Below, piece by piece: positions 11,314 through 23,187 of a DNA stretch of 64,000 bases. Position 1 is the first letter of the stretch. Each line of letters begins with the position of its first letter. The position numbers and the translations under genes are program-made. The DNA comes from Thecamonas trahens ATCC 50062 (lineage: Eukaryota > Apusozoa > Apusomonadida > Apusomonadidae), in the NCBI RefSeq assembly GCF_000142905.1, contig NW_013657646.1, forward strand, positions 4,193 to 68,192. Direction: 5' to 3'. The notes beneath the pieces were generated by a model. That model saw nothing but the letters and a program-made list of their open reading frames with translations. It was not told where the DNA came from and did no database searches.

Positions 11314-14300
11314 ATGCGATTGCCCAAGCGGCTTGCGTATGGTAAGCGCCGGGTCCCTAAAAATTGCTGTGTCATCCCCCGCCCCGTGCGCATCCTCCCC
11401 ACATGCACGCTGCCTCATTCACCACGCACCCCCCTCGCCTGCAGTCGATTACCTACTTGTGCTCGCCTTTGCACTGGTGCTTGCCGCTTCTTCGGTGCTC
11501 GCGGCAAACGAGCTCGGCATCTGCTTCTTCGCCCAAACCTCCGACCTCGCCCCACCCTCCGGCCTCACCCGCAGCTGCGGGCACGACTCGTGGACGTACC
11601 ATTCGCTGAGCGTGCCTGGCACAGCCATGGCCACCGCCCCGTTCATTTCCGCAATGGAGGACAGGTACACCATCGACGACCTCAACCTCGTCGTCGCCTC
11701 CGATCGTAGTGGCTTGCTCAAGATTGGCGCAAACCTCCACTATTGCCACGACGTTGATGGAGACGGCAAAAACAACGAGCACAACTATGCGTGCTACCCA
11801 GGAGGATGGTCGTACCAGGACGTGGATATGGCTGCCACATGCCATGCTATCCGTGGTGACTGCACGCTTCAGAGCCTCCGCGTGCACTACGGTACATGGA
11901 TGCGCGACAAGCACTTTGCTACCGCCAACCACTTTACCAAGTTTGACTTTTGCTGCCGCTCCGCAGCAACTGTCCAGGACATCACCTCTACCTCTACCAA
12001 CTCGCTCTACGTCCCTTCCAAGGACACCAATGGCGATGGTTTTCTCTTCCATACCACCAAGGAACTTGCCTGGCGCGATGGTGTGGGTCCCTCGCATCCC
12101 AACGACTGGCCGCGCATGGCCGCCTCGCCGCCCCGGATGGCGCTGCAGCGGTCGACAGGCACAGACTTTGGCTCGCTCTTCAACCAGAACTCGTTCTGCT
12201 TCCTCCCCTACGTTCAAACTGAGATCGACAGTGTGGTCATGGGCTTCTGTCCTCGCAACTACAAAAAGGTCGAGTTTGTCATGAAGAACGTCCTCGGCGA
12301 GCTCATCATCTACCATCCGCGCCCTACGGGTGCCCAGCAAGGCCCCACCGCCCGCTTCTCCAAGGATGACTTTATGTTTACCATGTGCTGCGCGGAGGAT
12401 GGTCTCGATTGCGGCCCGAGCTCAAACTGTAGCAACAACGGCGTCTGCTCGCTCGAGACCGCATCCTGCGAGTGTGACTTGGACGAGCACAAGTACCCTC
12501 ACTGCGGTGGCTGGTGCGGCGATGGCATCGTCCAGAGCAACTACGAGCAGTGCGATGACAGCAACAATCCACTCTGCGACATGCGCACTTGCCGCGGCTA
12601 CTCGCAGCCGTCCGACATCGCCTTTTCCAGCATTGCCCACAACACCTTTACCGCAACCTTTTTGCGCTCGCCCTTTGAATCCCGCTTCACCTCCGCCGCC
12701 CGCGTCGACGCCGTCTACTTTGACGTCAAGCACGCCGGCACCTCGCTGCCGGGCTTCCCCAAGGATGTCCGCTCCCCGTCGCTCTCCATCACCGTGTCCG
12801 ATCTCGACGGCATGCGTGACTATGACGTCTACGCCCTCCCCTACACCTCTGGCAAGAAGTGGGTCGTGCCAGAGACCAACGAGTGGCAGCGCGCCGTCCC
12901 GGCCACCGTCTCCACCAACTGCGAGTGCCCGGGCAAGCCATCGACCACACCGCAGAACTTTGCCGTCATCCAAAAGGGCACCCAGGTCTTCTTCTCCTGG
13001 AACGACGCCACCGCCTGCGAGGATCGCTTCACCGTTCATCGCCGCCTCATCTCCGACCCGCAGCCCTCCATCATCGCCTCCTACTCGCTCCCGGCCAAGG
13101 ACGCTTGCTCCACCGAGCCGCTCGCTCCGACCTCGGACGCCGACAACGTAGCCAACCTCATTCTTGGATCAACCTATGAGTACTCGATCGAAGCCAAGGA
13201 CTCGTTCTCGGGCTTCTCCTCTGCTCGTGCTACCGCCTCGCTCAACGTCGACTGGGTTGCCACCGTCTTTGTCGACGTCGTCTCCACCTCGGGCACCGGC
13301 ATCGTTGGCACCTCGGTCGTCATCACCTACCCCGGCTCCCCGCTTCCGCTTGCTACCGCAGTCACCGATCGCGCTGGCTCGGCACGCCTCGACATCCAGA
13401 TCCCCAACGAGCCCAACGCTGCCATCGAGCTCATGGTACGTGTCGCAAAGACCACCGCCGGAAACGTCCACACCTACAAGTGCGACGATGGCAGCCCATG
13501 CAACAGCACGCTTGTCTCGGCCACCCACCTTGGCTCGACTCAGGCCCGCTTCATGGACATCTCCGTCGTCTCGGTTGCCGGATCGCTCTCGGTCGCTGCC
13601 ACCGCAGAGTACACCGAGGACGCCCGCCCGTGCCCGGTCGCCGATTCGCGCGCCTACATCTGCTCTTACCACGCCGCCACCCTTGAGCGCCTCGAGTGCA
13701 CCCATCCTAACGCCGCGGGCGCCTACGCCCTCACCTTCCCGGTTGGCATCGCCGTCCACGTCGTCGCGGCCTGGGCGTTACCTGGCATCGATCCCAACGA
13801 GCATGCCGACTTTGTCTACGCGCCCGCCATCGGGTCTGCATCCCACACCATGACCCCGCTCCCGCTCGCTTCGGCGTACTCTGGCCACGGCTCCATCAAG
13901 TCGATCACGGTGCCAGGCGCGTCGACAACAAGCGTCTCCATCCCTCAGACACCCGTCACTCTCCCCTCCTTCCTCCTCGCAGCCTCGGTCGAGCACTACG
14001 AGGGCGTCAACTTTGAGGACCAGACCACCGTCGAGCTCACCATCGAGGTCGCCGGCGGCAAGTGCAACTTCCCGATCGGGCCAGGCGTCGTCCGCCTCGT
14101 TGCTGCTACGTGTCCCAAGTACATCCGCCGCGTCGTCGCCGGCTCGTCGACCTCGCACATGACCACCTACGCCATGCCGGCCATGCTCTTTGATGCCACC
14201 TTTGAGGACATCGACGCCATGCAGCCGCACCTCTGGGTCCCAGGCATCTCGGTCGGCCAGGTCGGCACCTACTTCCGCACCGTTCTCCAGGATCGCGTCA

Positions 14301-17300
14301 CCGCCGATCTCCGCTCCGGCTCCAGCTCGGCCCGCTACGAGTTCCACGTCCCGCCCACCGTTGCGCTCAAGGGCGTCTCGTTCGCCTCATCGTCGTGCGG
14401 GTATGCCGTCCTCCCCATGGGCTCCAAGCACTGGATCGCCCTCGTCTTTGAGGAGCGGTTCACTTCGCATCTCGTTTGCAAGGACTTTCCCATCACCTCG
14501 CCCAATCTCGTAGCGGCTACTCGCGACGACCAGCCGCAGCTCCCGGCTCAGATTAGGGTCTACGACACCGTCTCCACCCAGATCTTCGCCGATGGCTCCA
14601 TCAATCCCTGCGCCGTCGACGCAGGCTGCCTCGTCCCTCTCCGTCATGGCAGGCCCACAAACGTCGTCCTCGGCGGGACCGACAACGCCACCTTTATCGA
14701 GCTCCCGCTGCTGCCGGCCAAGCCAAACGTCAACCATCCGAGCCTGCTGTACCAGTACCGGGTCGATTTTGACCAGCCGGGCTATCCGCTGCTGCAAGAG
14801 TCGTGGCCCATGGCGGTGACCGGCGAACTTGCGCGTGGCGATGGCTTCCTCATGCGCATGCCCACCGAGGTCGTCTCCTCCAAGCTCTACGATCCGCCGG
14901 GCGGCCTCTCAGTCGCCTCCATCGAGACCGGCAAGTCGGTCGAGACTTCGGTGGAGATCTCCAGCGGCAACGACTTTTCCATCGATCGCGCGTGGAACAC
15001 GGGCCTCGGCGGCACTGTCGCTACCGAGACCTGCACCGGGCCGCCAGGCGCCCAGCAGTGTACCGAGACCGCGGCCACAGAGTCCGAGCTTGACATCAAT
15101 GTCGAGGTGGCGGTCAACAGAGAGTCCAACGAGATCGGAACCGAGGCGACCATGCGCATGTCGTCGGACAAAATGACCACATCCGACGATCCGGCCTTTA
15201 TCGCCGTCACAGACGCCGCCGGCAACGTTCTCCACTATCCGGACCTCCTCGTCATGCCGGCGCTCACCCTCAAGTTCACCCCACCGATGCCATCGCCTTC
15301 AACATCACTGAAGCCAACACTGGGAGCTGCGACTCTGAGCACCGTAACAATGGCCTGACAAAGTCAACCAGCGTCCAGTGGGCTGCCGAGCCGACCTCGG
15401 TCCTCCTCTACCACACCATTTTCGACGCCATCAACGGCGTCCTGCCCGAGCTGCACATGCTGCGCATGCTCGAAAACAAGAACCCAAACGCTGACCCGGT
15501 CCAGCTCGATCGCATCGACAGTTCCATTGATGCATGGACCAAGATCATCGGCAACCACAACTTCGACTACACAACAGCCACACCTATCGCCCTCGGTGAT
15601 GCCTCGGAAGTCGTCTTTTCGGGCGGCGGCTACGCCATCGAGCGGACAACCGCCATCGAGGTCACCGATGCCGATACCTACGACTACTCGTGGTACATGG
15701 ATGCGTCGATCGAGAAGGAAACCGGTGCCGAATACATTTTCTTTGGCGTCCGCACCGCTCTCGGCAAGACCACCAAGTTTGCCACGCAGATCCGCTTCGG
15801 CAAGTCCGAGACGACCACCACCGCGACTACCAACGAGGTGAGCTATACACTTGGCGATGGCGAGCTCGGTGACTACTTCCAGGTCAAGATCTTCGAGTCG
15901 CCCAAGTACGGCACCCCGCTGTTCGAGACCACAGGCGGCGTCTCCAAGTGCCCGCACGAGATCGGGACGACTGCCCGCGAGGCCGTCGACTTTAACCTCC
16001 TCACCTCGGGCACCGTCATCAACATCCCGCCGCTCGGCGCAGCCACCTTTGAGGCGGAGATTGTCTCGGCTTCGCCGACCCAGGAGGCTATGGTCATGAA
16101 CCTCCGTCCCGATCTGTCCTCCAACCCGAACGGCCTGGTCGTCAAGCTCAACGGTGCGCCATTCATCGAGCCGGTCGAGATCGCCGCCGGCTACAACTCG
16201 CCCACCAAGGTAACGTTTACGGCTTCACGTGGGCCGTCCGCCTACATCTACGACAACGTCGCCATCAAGGCTGTCTCGCTTTGCGAAGACGAACAGTACT
16301 ACACCATGGGTACCCTCTCGCGCTCGGCGCCCATCGAAGGCGCGATCGCGCTCTCGGCCCGTTTCTTGCAGCCGTGCGCCGGGCTCTCCTGGGCCGGCGA
16401 TCTTCAGCGGCAGGGCAAGTTCCTCATCAACACCGCCTCGCTTGAAACCGCCTTTCCTAACAAGATCCGCGGCCTGGTGTACAACCCCGAGTACTATCTC
16501 CAGGCCTGGAGCGAGCATCCGCGGCTGGCGAGCGTCCAGCTGGAGTGGCGCCGGCGCGGGACTGCCACCTGGGAGCGTGCGCGCGATGCATCGCTAGACG
16601 TCATCGATCTCGTCGCCGAGGAAGACATGTTTGGCTTTGGCCTCTTTGAGTGGGACGTCGCCAACTTTCTCGATGGCTTCTACGAGCTGCGTGCCGTGGC
16701 GCAGTGCGTGCCGACCGGGCGCGACGATCTCGACGCTACGTACGCCACCGTGCTCTCGGGCGTCATCGATCGCGCACCGCCAGCCCAACTGGGCAAGGCA
16801 GAGCCTGCTGATGGCGTCTACTTTCCGGGCGATGCCATCAGCATTGCCTTTACCGAGGACATCGACTGCGAGGCGCCGACGAGGTTCCTGTACTCGGTCA
16901 TGGTCGATCGGGTCCCGCGGCCGGCCTCCACCCTCAAGGTGCGGTGCGAGGGCAACACCATCAGCTTTGGCATCGACAACACCCTCCCGCTCAGCTCGCT
17001 CGCTGGCGCCGAGGTCATCATCGCCCTCTCCAACGTCTACGATCTCGCCGACAACGTGGCGCCCGAGGTCTTTGAGTGGGTCTTCAGTGTCTACCCGGTC
17101 CAGGTCAAAGACACCTCGGTCCGGCTTGACGGCCTCGTCTTTGGCTCGCCGTACGGCTCGCTCTCGCCCAGCCCCCAGGCCTGGGCCGGCACGCTTATTG
17201 CCGATCTCGAGATCGCCATGGAGCTCACGCTCGGTCCGTCCGCTTCTGGCCCGCAGCCGGCCTCGTCCGCAGACATCCGCGTCTCGGCCGGCATTGCCGA

Positions 17301-18054
17301 CCGCATGCGCGTCTCGTTCATCGGGCCCAACCCGGCCAATGCGGGAAGTACCATCGTCTCGCTCTTTGTCACGGCCGGCAACAACCCGCCGGCCGACGAC
17401 CTCGCCTCGGCGGTCCGTGCCATCGTGAGCTCGGGCGTCGAGGCGGTGACTGCACGGGCTGCGCGGGGTCTGCACGCCAGCCGCCGCGCGCATGACCTCT
17501 TCGCCATGACACTGCAAGATCGCAAGGCCAGCGAGAGTATTGCGATTCGCGCGATTGCTCTGCCTACGCTCGCCACGCTTGTCGCCTCCAACTCGACGGT
17601 CGACGCTGTGTTTGTGCCATCCCAGTCGGACGAGGTGACCAACGCTGTGGCCAAGTCCAAGCATCTTGCCCAGGTCGCTGCTGGCGACAACATCAACAGC
17701 GACGGTGAGATGCGCAAGACGACCAACGAAGCCGTCATCGGCTCGTCGCCGTCGTCGCCGAGTGCATCGGATGAACACTTTTCGCTCCTCCAGTTTGCTC
17801 TCGTCAACGGCTCGATGCTGGTGGTCTCGGTCGCCGTCGTCATCGTCTCAACCTGGTGGTTTACCCACACCTCGGCTCGCCGCGTCGAGAATGGTGTCTA
17901 CCGAATGGGTGTGAACAAGACCTTGCGGAACAAGTCCATCAAAGCCCGCGGATCTGGCTCGGATTCTGGCGTGCCCATGCAGCGGCGGTGGCTCGATCGC
18001 TCTCACTCGTCGTACGACTACGACGGGACCACCACCACCAGCGATTACGCGTAA
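11314..18054 (+). CDS. Large type I membrane protein with Cys-rich DUF4215-like motif and Fn3-like region
   Basis: Two exons. Exon 1 (11314-11341) gives MRLPKRLAY; a 103-nt intron (11342-11444, GTAAGC…CCTGCAG) joins it to VDYLLVLAFALVLAASSVLA, together forming a signal peptide. The ectodomain has an EGF-like Cys cluster (SNNGVCSLETASCECD) followed by CGDGIVQSNYEQCDD, the CGDG…E.CDD signature of Myxococcus-type Cys-rich repeats. A possible Fn3/Ig segment lies near 12950-13250, then long beta-rich sequence. One TM helix (LVNGSMLVVSVAVVIVSTWW) ends near 17860, followed by a short cytoplasmic tail rich in Arg and Ser. The frame shifts at the CCCC run 15279-15282; one added C joins …LTLKFTP to TDAIAFNITEAN, giving about 2212 residues. 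No enzyme motif seen. Convergent with the 19081-22970 gene. Confidence 0.75.
11342..11444 (+). other. Intron of the 11314 gene
   Basis: Donor TATG|GTAAGC and acceptor CCTGCAG|TCGAT, phase 1, 103 nt with a C-rich 3' half. Removing it brings the start Met into frame with a strong hydrophobic signal peptide, which is why it is preferred over the unspliced start at 11333. Confidence 0.8.
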
Positions 18055-19671
18055 AGGCTTGGTTCTTGGAAGAGTGCGTGGACAAGACAACGATTTGGCT
18101 ATGTACCACGTGTAGCATCGTTTAAACCCTTACGGTACGGAATGGACAATTCGTCCATCGCGCAAGCCGCGCTTTGCGATGCTCCACAGACGTCGCAACG
18201 TCCACCACCATCCCGGCCGACCTTGATCTAGTCACCGATGGCGTGTAAGCGCACCATGCTCCGCTGACGTTACAGCGCAGATTGCGTTGCGGACCGACGC
18301 AGCCAATCGCGCTGGTCGTCGTGCGACCGCTCGCTTGCCGATCGCACTATCACCATGCCAGCCGCCCTTGCCGGCGACGTCTGGTTGAGAGCCGCAACCG
18401 ACGGGCTGTCGCTCGCGACGTCGCCGCTCGAGCCAGAAATGATGAGGACTGACGGCGAGAGCGGCGAGTGCGGTGTGATCGGCGATGCCGGCCCGGCAAA
18501 CAGCCTCGGGTCGAGTGCAGTCGGCGGATCGAGCCCGGCTTCGATGGCGAGCCCGATGGTCGAGGCCGGGCCGGCCGACCTTCGTCGCGGGGTCCGTACT
18601 CTCGCCACAGACGAGCTGCGGCTTGTTGGCGCTCGCTTGCGGACAGCCGTTTTCCTCCGGGTACTTGATGGCGACCGCGACGAGGCCGAGCCGGCCTTCG
18701 ATCGCCGCCGGACAACGCGCCGGCCTGGCGATCGCTCGCCGCAATGGGCGACCGCGGCTTGGATGGCCCCGACCCGCGCCGCTCGATCACTCGATCCACG
18801 CCGCGGAGTTGCCGACCGGTGGCGACTCGGAATCTTTCCAAGGATGGTCGACATGCCTAGCGTAAAGGCTTGGTTCTTGGAAGAGTGCGTGGACAAGACA
18901 ACGATTTGACTATGTACCACGTGTAGCATCGTTTAAACCCTTACGGTACGGAATGGACAATTCGTCCATCGCGCAAGCCGCGCTTTGCGATGCTCCACAG
19001 ACGTCGCAGCGTCCACCACCATCCCGGCCGACCTTGATCTAGTCACCGATGGCGTGTAAGCGCACCATGCTCCGCTGACGTTACAGCGCAGATTGCGTTG
19101 CGGACCGACGCAGCCAATCGCGCTGGTCGTCGTGCGACCGCTCGCTTGCCGATCGCACTATCACCATGCCAGCCGCCCTTGCCGGCGACGTCTGGTTGAG
19201 AGCCGCAACCGACGGGCTGTCGCTCGCGACGTCGCCGCTCGAGCCAGAAATGATGAGGACTGACGGCGAGAGCGGCGAGTGCGGTGTGATCGGCGATGCC
19301 GGCCCGGCAAACAGCCTCGGGTCGAGTGCAGTCGGCGGATCGAGCCCGGCTTCGATGGCGAGCCCGATGGTCGAGGCCGGGCCGGCCGACCTTCGTCGCG
19401 GGGTCCGTACTCTCACCACAGACGAGCTGCGGCTTATTGACGCTCGCTTGCGGACAGCCGCTTTCCGCCGGGTACTTGATGGCGACCGCGACGAGGCCAA
19501 GCCGGCCTTCGATCGCCGCCGGACAACGCGCCGGCCTGGCGATCGCTCGCCGCAATGGGCGACCGCGGCTTGGATGGCCCCGACCCGCGCCGCTCGATCA
19601 CTCGATCCACGCCGCGGAGTTGCCGACCGGTGGCGACTCGGAATCTTTCCAAGAATGGTCGACATGCCTAG
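18049..19671. repeat. Direct tandem duplication, two 811-bp copies (18049-18859 and 18860-19670)
   Basis: Copy A starts within the last codons of the plus-strand gene and copy B starts at the next gcgtaaagg, 811 bp on. About ten mismatches were seen by eye, so identity is near 99%. Junctions share only 2-4 bases (gc/gcg), consistent with microhomology or end joining. Each copy carries the 3' flank of the plus gene and the 3' end of the minus-strand receptor gene. Confidence 0.95.
18270..18857 (-). pseudogene. Duplicated C-terminal fragment of the 19081-22970 receptor gene
   Basis: Copy A repeats the last 190 or so codons of the receptor, from LGMSTILGKIPSRHRSATP to the TAA at 18270-18272, in an intact frame. 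It has no membrane part and no evident promoter. Relative to copy B it carries a few substitutions (for example Thr for Ile and Ala for Val near the Ser-rich part). Possibly transcribed as read-through 3' sequence only. Confidence 0.85.
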
Positions 19672-22600
19672 CACGGAGTTCGCGGTATCATCGCTCTGAT
19701 CTGCGGTGCTGAGCGAGTTGGCGCGGTCGCGCGTTGTCGTCTCGGCCCGCTCGGCTATCATGCTGGCCACGACACGGGCCGCAACCGAAACCGATCCGCG
19801 AGCCGATCTTGCCACCGCCCGCCGGAACTCGGTGCGGCTGCACGGGCTGCACGGGCTGCTCTCACCGGCATCCAGGCCACCCGACGTCCGGGTCACCAGC
19901 GTGTCAGAGACGGCGTCGACGTCGACATCAACAACGTCGTCACCGCTGGACGACTCACCGTCAACAGGCTTGAGGTTGATGACCGTGGTGCTCAGCTCTG
20001 CGATGAGCTGCGGAGCCTCATCAAAGTCCGTCGCGGGCGCGACGGCATTGCTGCCTTGACCAGCCTGCCACCGGCCAAAGCGCCAGCCGGCCAGGCCGAC
20101 AGTGCAGGCAAGCGAGGAGAGGACGGCGGCGAGGGCGATGGTGAACAAGTGAGCATTCTCACGATGGATAAAGTACAGGATCTGGCCGCAGGAGAGGAGT
20201 CCGATGACATTGGCCAGGACGGTGTGGTAGAGGTGGAGGAACGGGTCGAGGACGGCAACAAGCACAATGTTGAGGCAAAAGTTGAGCATCGCCGCCAGCA
20301 GCCGCGATCCGGCCTCGCGGACAAGAACGGTCTCGGCGGCAAAGGCAAACGAGACGCCAAACTGGAGTGTCCGGAACCAGAGCCGGGAGCCCCGAAGACC
20401 GCGGATGACAACCCCCACACGCTCCATAAGCGCTTCGCGATCGATGCTCTCCGCGCGCGCCCGCCGCGAGAGCCGGAACGCGACGACAAAGCCGAGGAGC
20501 GGAAAGCCGCCGCAAAAGACAACAATGATCATCCATGCAATCACGGCGAGTGGAATGTGTGCGCCAGTGTAGCACTCGAGCGTGAGATCGGCGCTTAGGC
20601 GCCACTTGCCGTCGCCGGACCGAATGCAGTGGATCGCTTGCAGCGAGCGGACAGCGAGCTGGAGGTAGCCGAGCGAGCCGAGGATGAGGCCAGCATGGAT
20701 GAGCCGGGCGCGAGTGAGCCATTCAGAAGAGAGCTCGCGTGACGCAGCGGTGGTGAGGTTGAGGTGCGATCGGGCAACGAGGTCTCGGGAGCGTTTGCGT
20801 GCGCGGCCGATGACACGCCAGGCACAGGCTGCCAGGGCAAAGACAACCAGCGAGCCGAGGAGCAAGACCAGGGTGCCGTAGTAGATGCCGGTGAAGGAAA
20901 TGGCTGGGATGTCGCAGCCGGGGCGGACAGTCTCGATCTCAAAGTTGATGATGGCGGCAAAGCGCACCATGCCACCGACGACCGGCGAGGTGTCCGAGTC
21001 AGAGAGCTCCTGGAGACCGAGCCGCGAGGCCATGGCCAGTTGCTGGAGAATGACAAGGGTGGAGACAACGAGAACAACGCGCTTGGCCGAGAGCGTGGCC
21101 AGGCCCCACGCGATGATGCCGATGAACGCCGCGAGCGAGATGATGATGATAGTGAGCTCGGCTGTCGCCGCCGCGTCCGAGCCGCAGCTCCGGCACACGC
21201 CATTGTCCATAAAGTGGCCTGGTGCGCAGAGCGCGCAAAAGGCCCCGGTATACTCGGAAGCGCAGAGTGCGGTATTGCGGCCGCCTTCGGGATTGAAAAC
21301 AGGGCGGCCGATCGCGCCCGGACAGGCGGCCGGGATCCGGCACAGGGTTGGCTTGGCGAGCTCGCTCGGTGACCACCAGCCGGGCAGCGGCCACATCCGC
21401 TCGCCGCCAGGACAGTGCGCGCCGGGCGGACAGGCCTGGCAGACGCCGGCGTAGAGGACATACCCAACCTTGATGCACTCGTGATTGACATACAGCAGCA
21501 GCCGATCGATGGTCGTCGCATCCACAACGCTGCCGCTGCTCCGGAGTCTCCGGGTCACCGTGATGGGATGATAGCCCGTCTTGTTGGAGAACGGCGAGGC
21601 AAAGCCGAGACCGACGGCGGCGACGTCCACACCGACATCGGCGAGCGTGATGGCATCGGGCGAGAGTGCGTCTGGCGATGCCCACGAGACAAACGCGAGA
21701 TCAAAGGCATACGCGGTGGCGTCAAAGAACGAGCCGGGATCAGGCCATCTGCTCAGCACCATCTCCACCTCGCCGAGAATGCCCGATGTGGATGGGGTGA
21801 GGAGCCATTGAATTGGGGTGGGGCTTGGGTCTGGGGCCGGGGCGGGAGGCGGAGGTGGCGATGGCGGAGGTGGCGATGGTGGCGGAGATGGCGCCGATGG
21901 TGGCGGCGGAGATGATGGCGGCGGAGATGGTGGCGGCGGAGATGGTGGCGGCGGAGATGGTGGCGGCGGAGATGGTGGCGGCGGAGATGGCGGCGGCGGC
22001 GATGGCGGCGGTGGTGATGGTGGAGGCGGCGATGGCGGCGGCGGGGGAGAAGCGCACGTTGTGGTTGTCGTCAGCGGCGAGTATGCGCCGCCGGCGCCGC
22101 AGGTGTGGATGGCGGGGCCGACGAGGGTAAAACCAGGGAGGCAAGCGATCCGGAGCGCATCGCCAACAACAGCATAGGTGGACTCGGTCAGCGGGTCAAC
22201 CATGATGTAGCCGTTGGCCGGGGGGGAGGCGGGCGGGCAGGCATCGTAGAAGCGGAGGACGAGAAGTGGGTTATTGCTGACGTCGACGTCGCACAAGTTC
22301 CCATTGCCGCACTTGCTCCCGAGCTGATCGACAGCGAGCGCAAGATGCAGGCCGTCAAAGAGCGGATCGTCTGCCCCAGCCTGGAGCAGATCGCGGAGAG
22401 CCTCGCCGGCAAAGCGTGCGGTGAGCCGCCCGAGTCCGCGACGTCGACAAAGACGGCTGTGGTGGAGAGAGTGGTCTCGGTGGCGAGGCTCCAGCTGGTG
22501 GACCAAGGCGGATCGTTGTAGTGGGCGGCTCGAGTGGCAGCCGAGACGTTGTAGATGCGGAATATGATGTCCATGTCGGGACCACTGTCGATCGCATCGA

Positions 22601-22970
22601 CAGTCATTGTCGTCTGGTTGGAGATGTGGATGCGGCCGGTGGCGGCGAGGAGCGAAGATGCGAAATCAAAGGTGACAGCCCCGAGCTCGCCGGCAGTGGG
22701 CCTCAGGTCCCACGCCGATGGGTTGTCCATGATGGTACCCGATGCCTTTACCATCTGCCCGACGTAGCTATTATCAGCAAGAACAATATCGGTTTGCAGA
22801 CTGGCGGCTTGAGCAAGGCGGGTGCCGTGGAGCGGGAGAAGGAGCGCTCCGGCGAGGGCGCATGAGAGAAGGAACAATGTCCGACGCACCTCAAATTTGC
22901 GGCTGGCCGGTGGACGCCACGACGGCGGCGCGCAAGTACCTGCCGTAGGACGGCGATGGAGGCACGCCAT
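19081..22970 (-). CDS. Multi-TM receptor-like protein with extensin-like SPPPP stalk
   Basis: N-terminal hydrophobic signal sequence (TLFLLSCALAGALLLPL) after about 30 residues, then a beta-rich ectodomain of about 150 residues, a Sushi-like Cys motif (ACLPGFTLVGPAIHTCGAGG), and a stalk of about 14 SPPPP units (about 21850-22040). A second domain leads into a Cys-rich module (CQACPPGAHCPGGERMWPLP … CAPGHFMDNGVCRSCGSD) and about nine TM helices, with a Ser/Arg-rich cytoplasmic tail. The frame shifts at 22429-22431 (GGG on the coding strand); one added G joins …VFVDVADSG to RLTARFAGEALRD, total about 1296 residues. Shared anchors with 43857-48197 include ETVRPGC versus RSVRPGC, and an LECYTGAH versus MTCLAGGH loop. 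Its tail is duplicated at 18049-18859. Surface receptor or adhesin is inferred. Confidence 0.75.
21850..22045 (-). repeat. Extensin-like (SPPPP)n coding minisatellite
   Basis: About a dozen units of 15 bp encode Ser-Pro4 (some interrupted by PSAP or PSPP). In plants Ser-Pro4 is the motif for Pro hydroxylation and arabinosylation; whether it is modified here is unknown. Confidence 0.9.
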
Positions 22971-23187
22971 CTTTGAGCAGAGTGTGGGTGCAGAGATGCG
23001 AGCCTTGGGAATGTGGCCCGGGTCGGCGAGTTAAATCCCCTCTCCGGCTGGGCGATCGTAGCAACGGAGAGCCTCTCGGAGTGTCGGGTGGCGGCAAAGG
23101 ATTGGCACGCGCACGCGCAGCCAGCGCTTTTCCGCTCTATTCCGCACCACCCTCTCTTTGGGCGAGAGAGACCCCCACCTTTAATCG
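22971..23187. other. Short intergenic region, promoter side of the extensin-stalk receptor
   Basis: 217 bp between the receptor start and the stop of the upstream glycosyltransferase gene on the same strand. No distinct element recognised. Confidence 0.4.

Noticed and set aside
21813-22177. Plus-strand Gly/Asp- or Met/Ala-rich frames
   Set aside because: Reverse complement of the SPPPP stalk.
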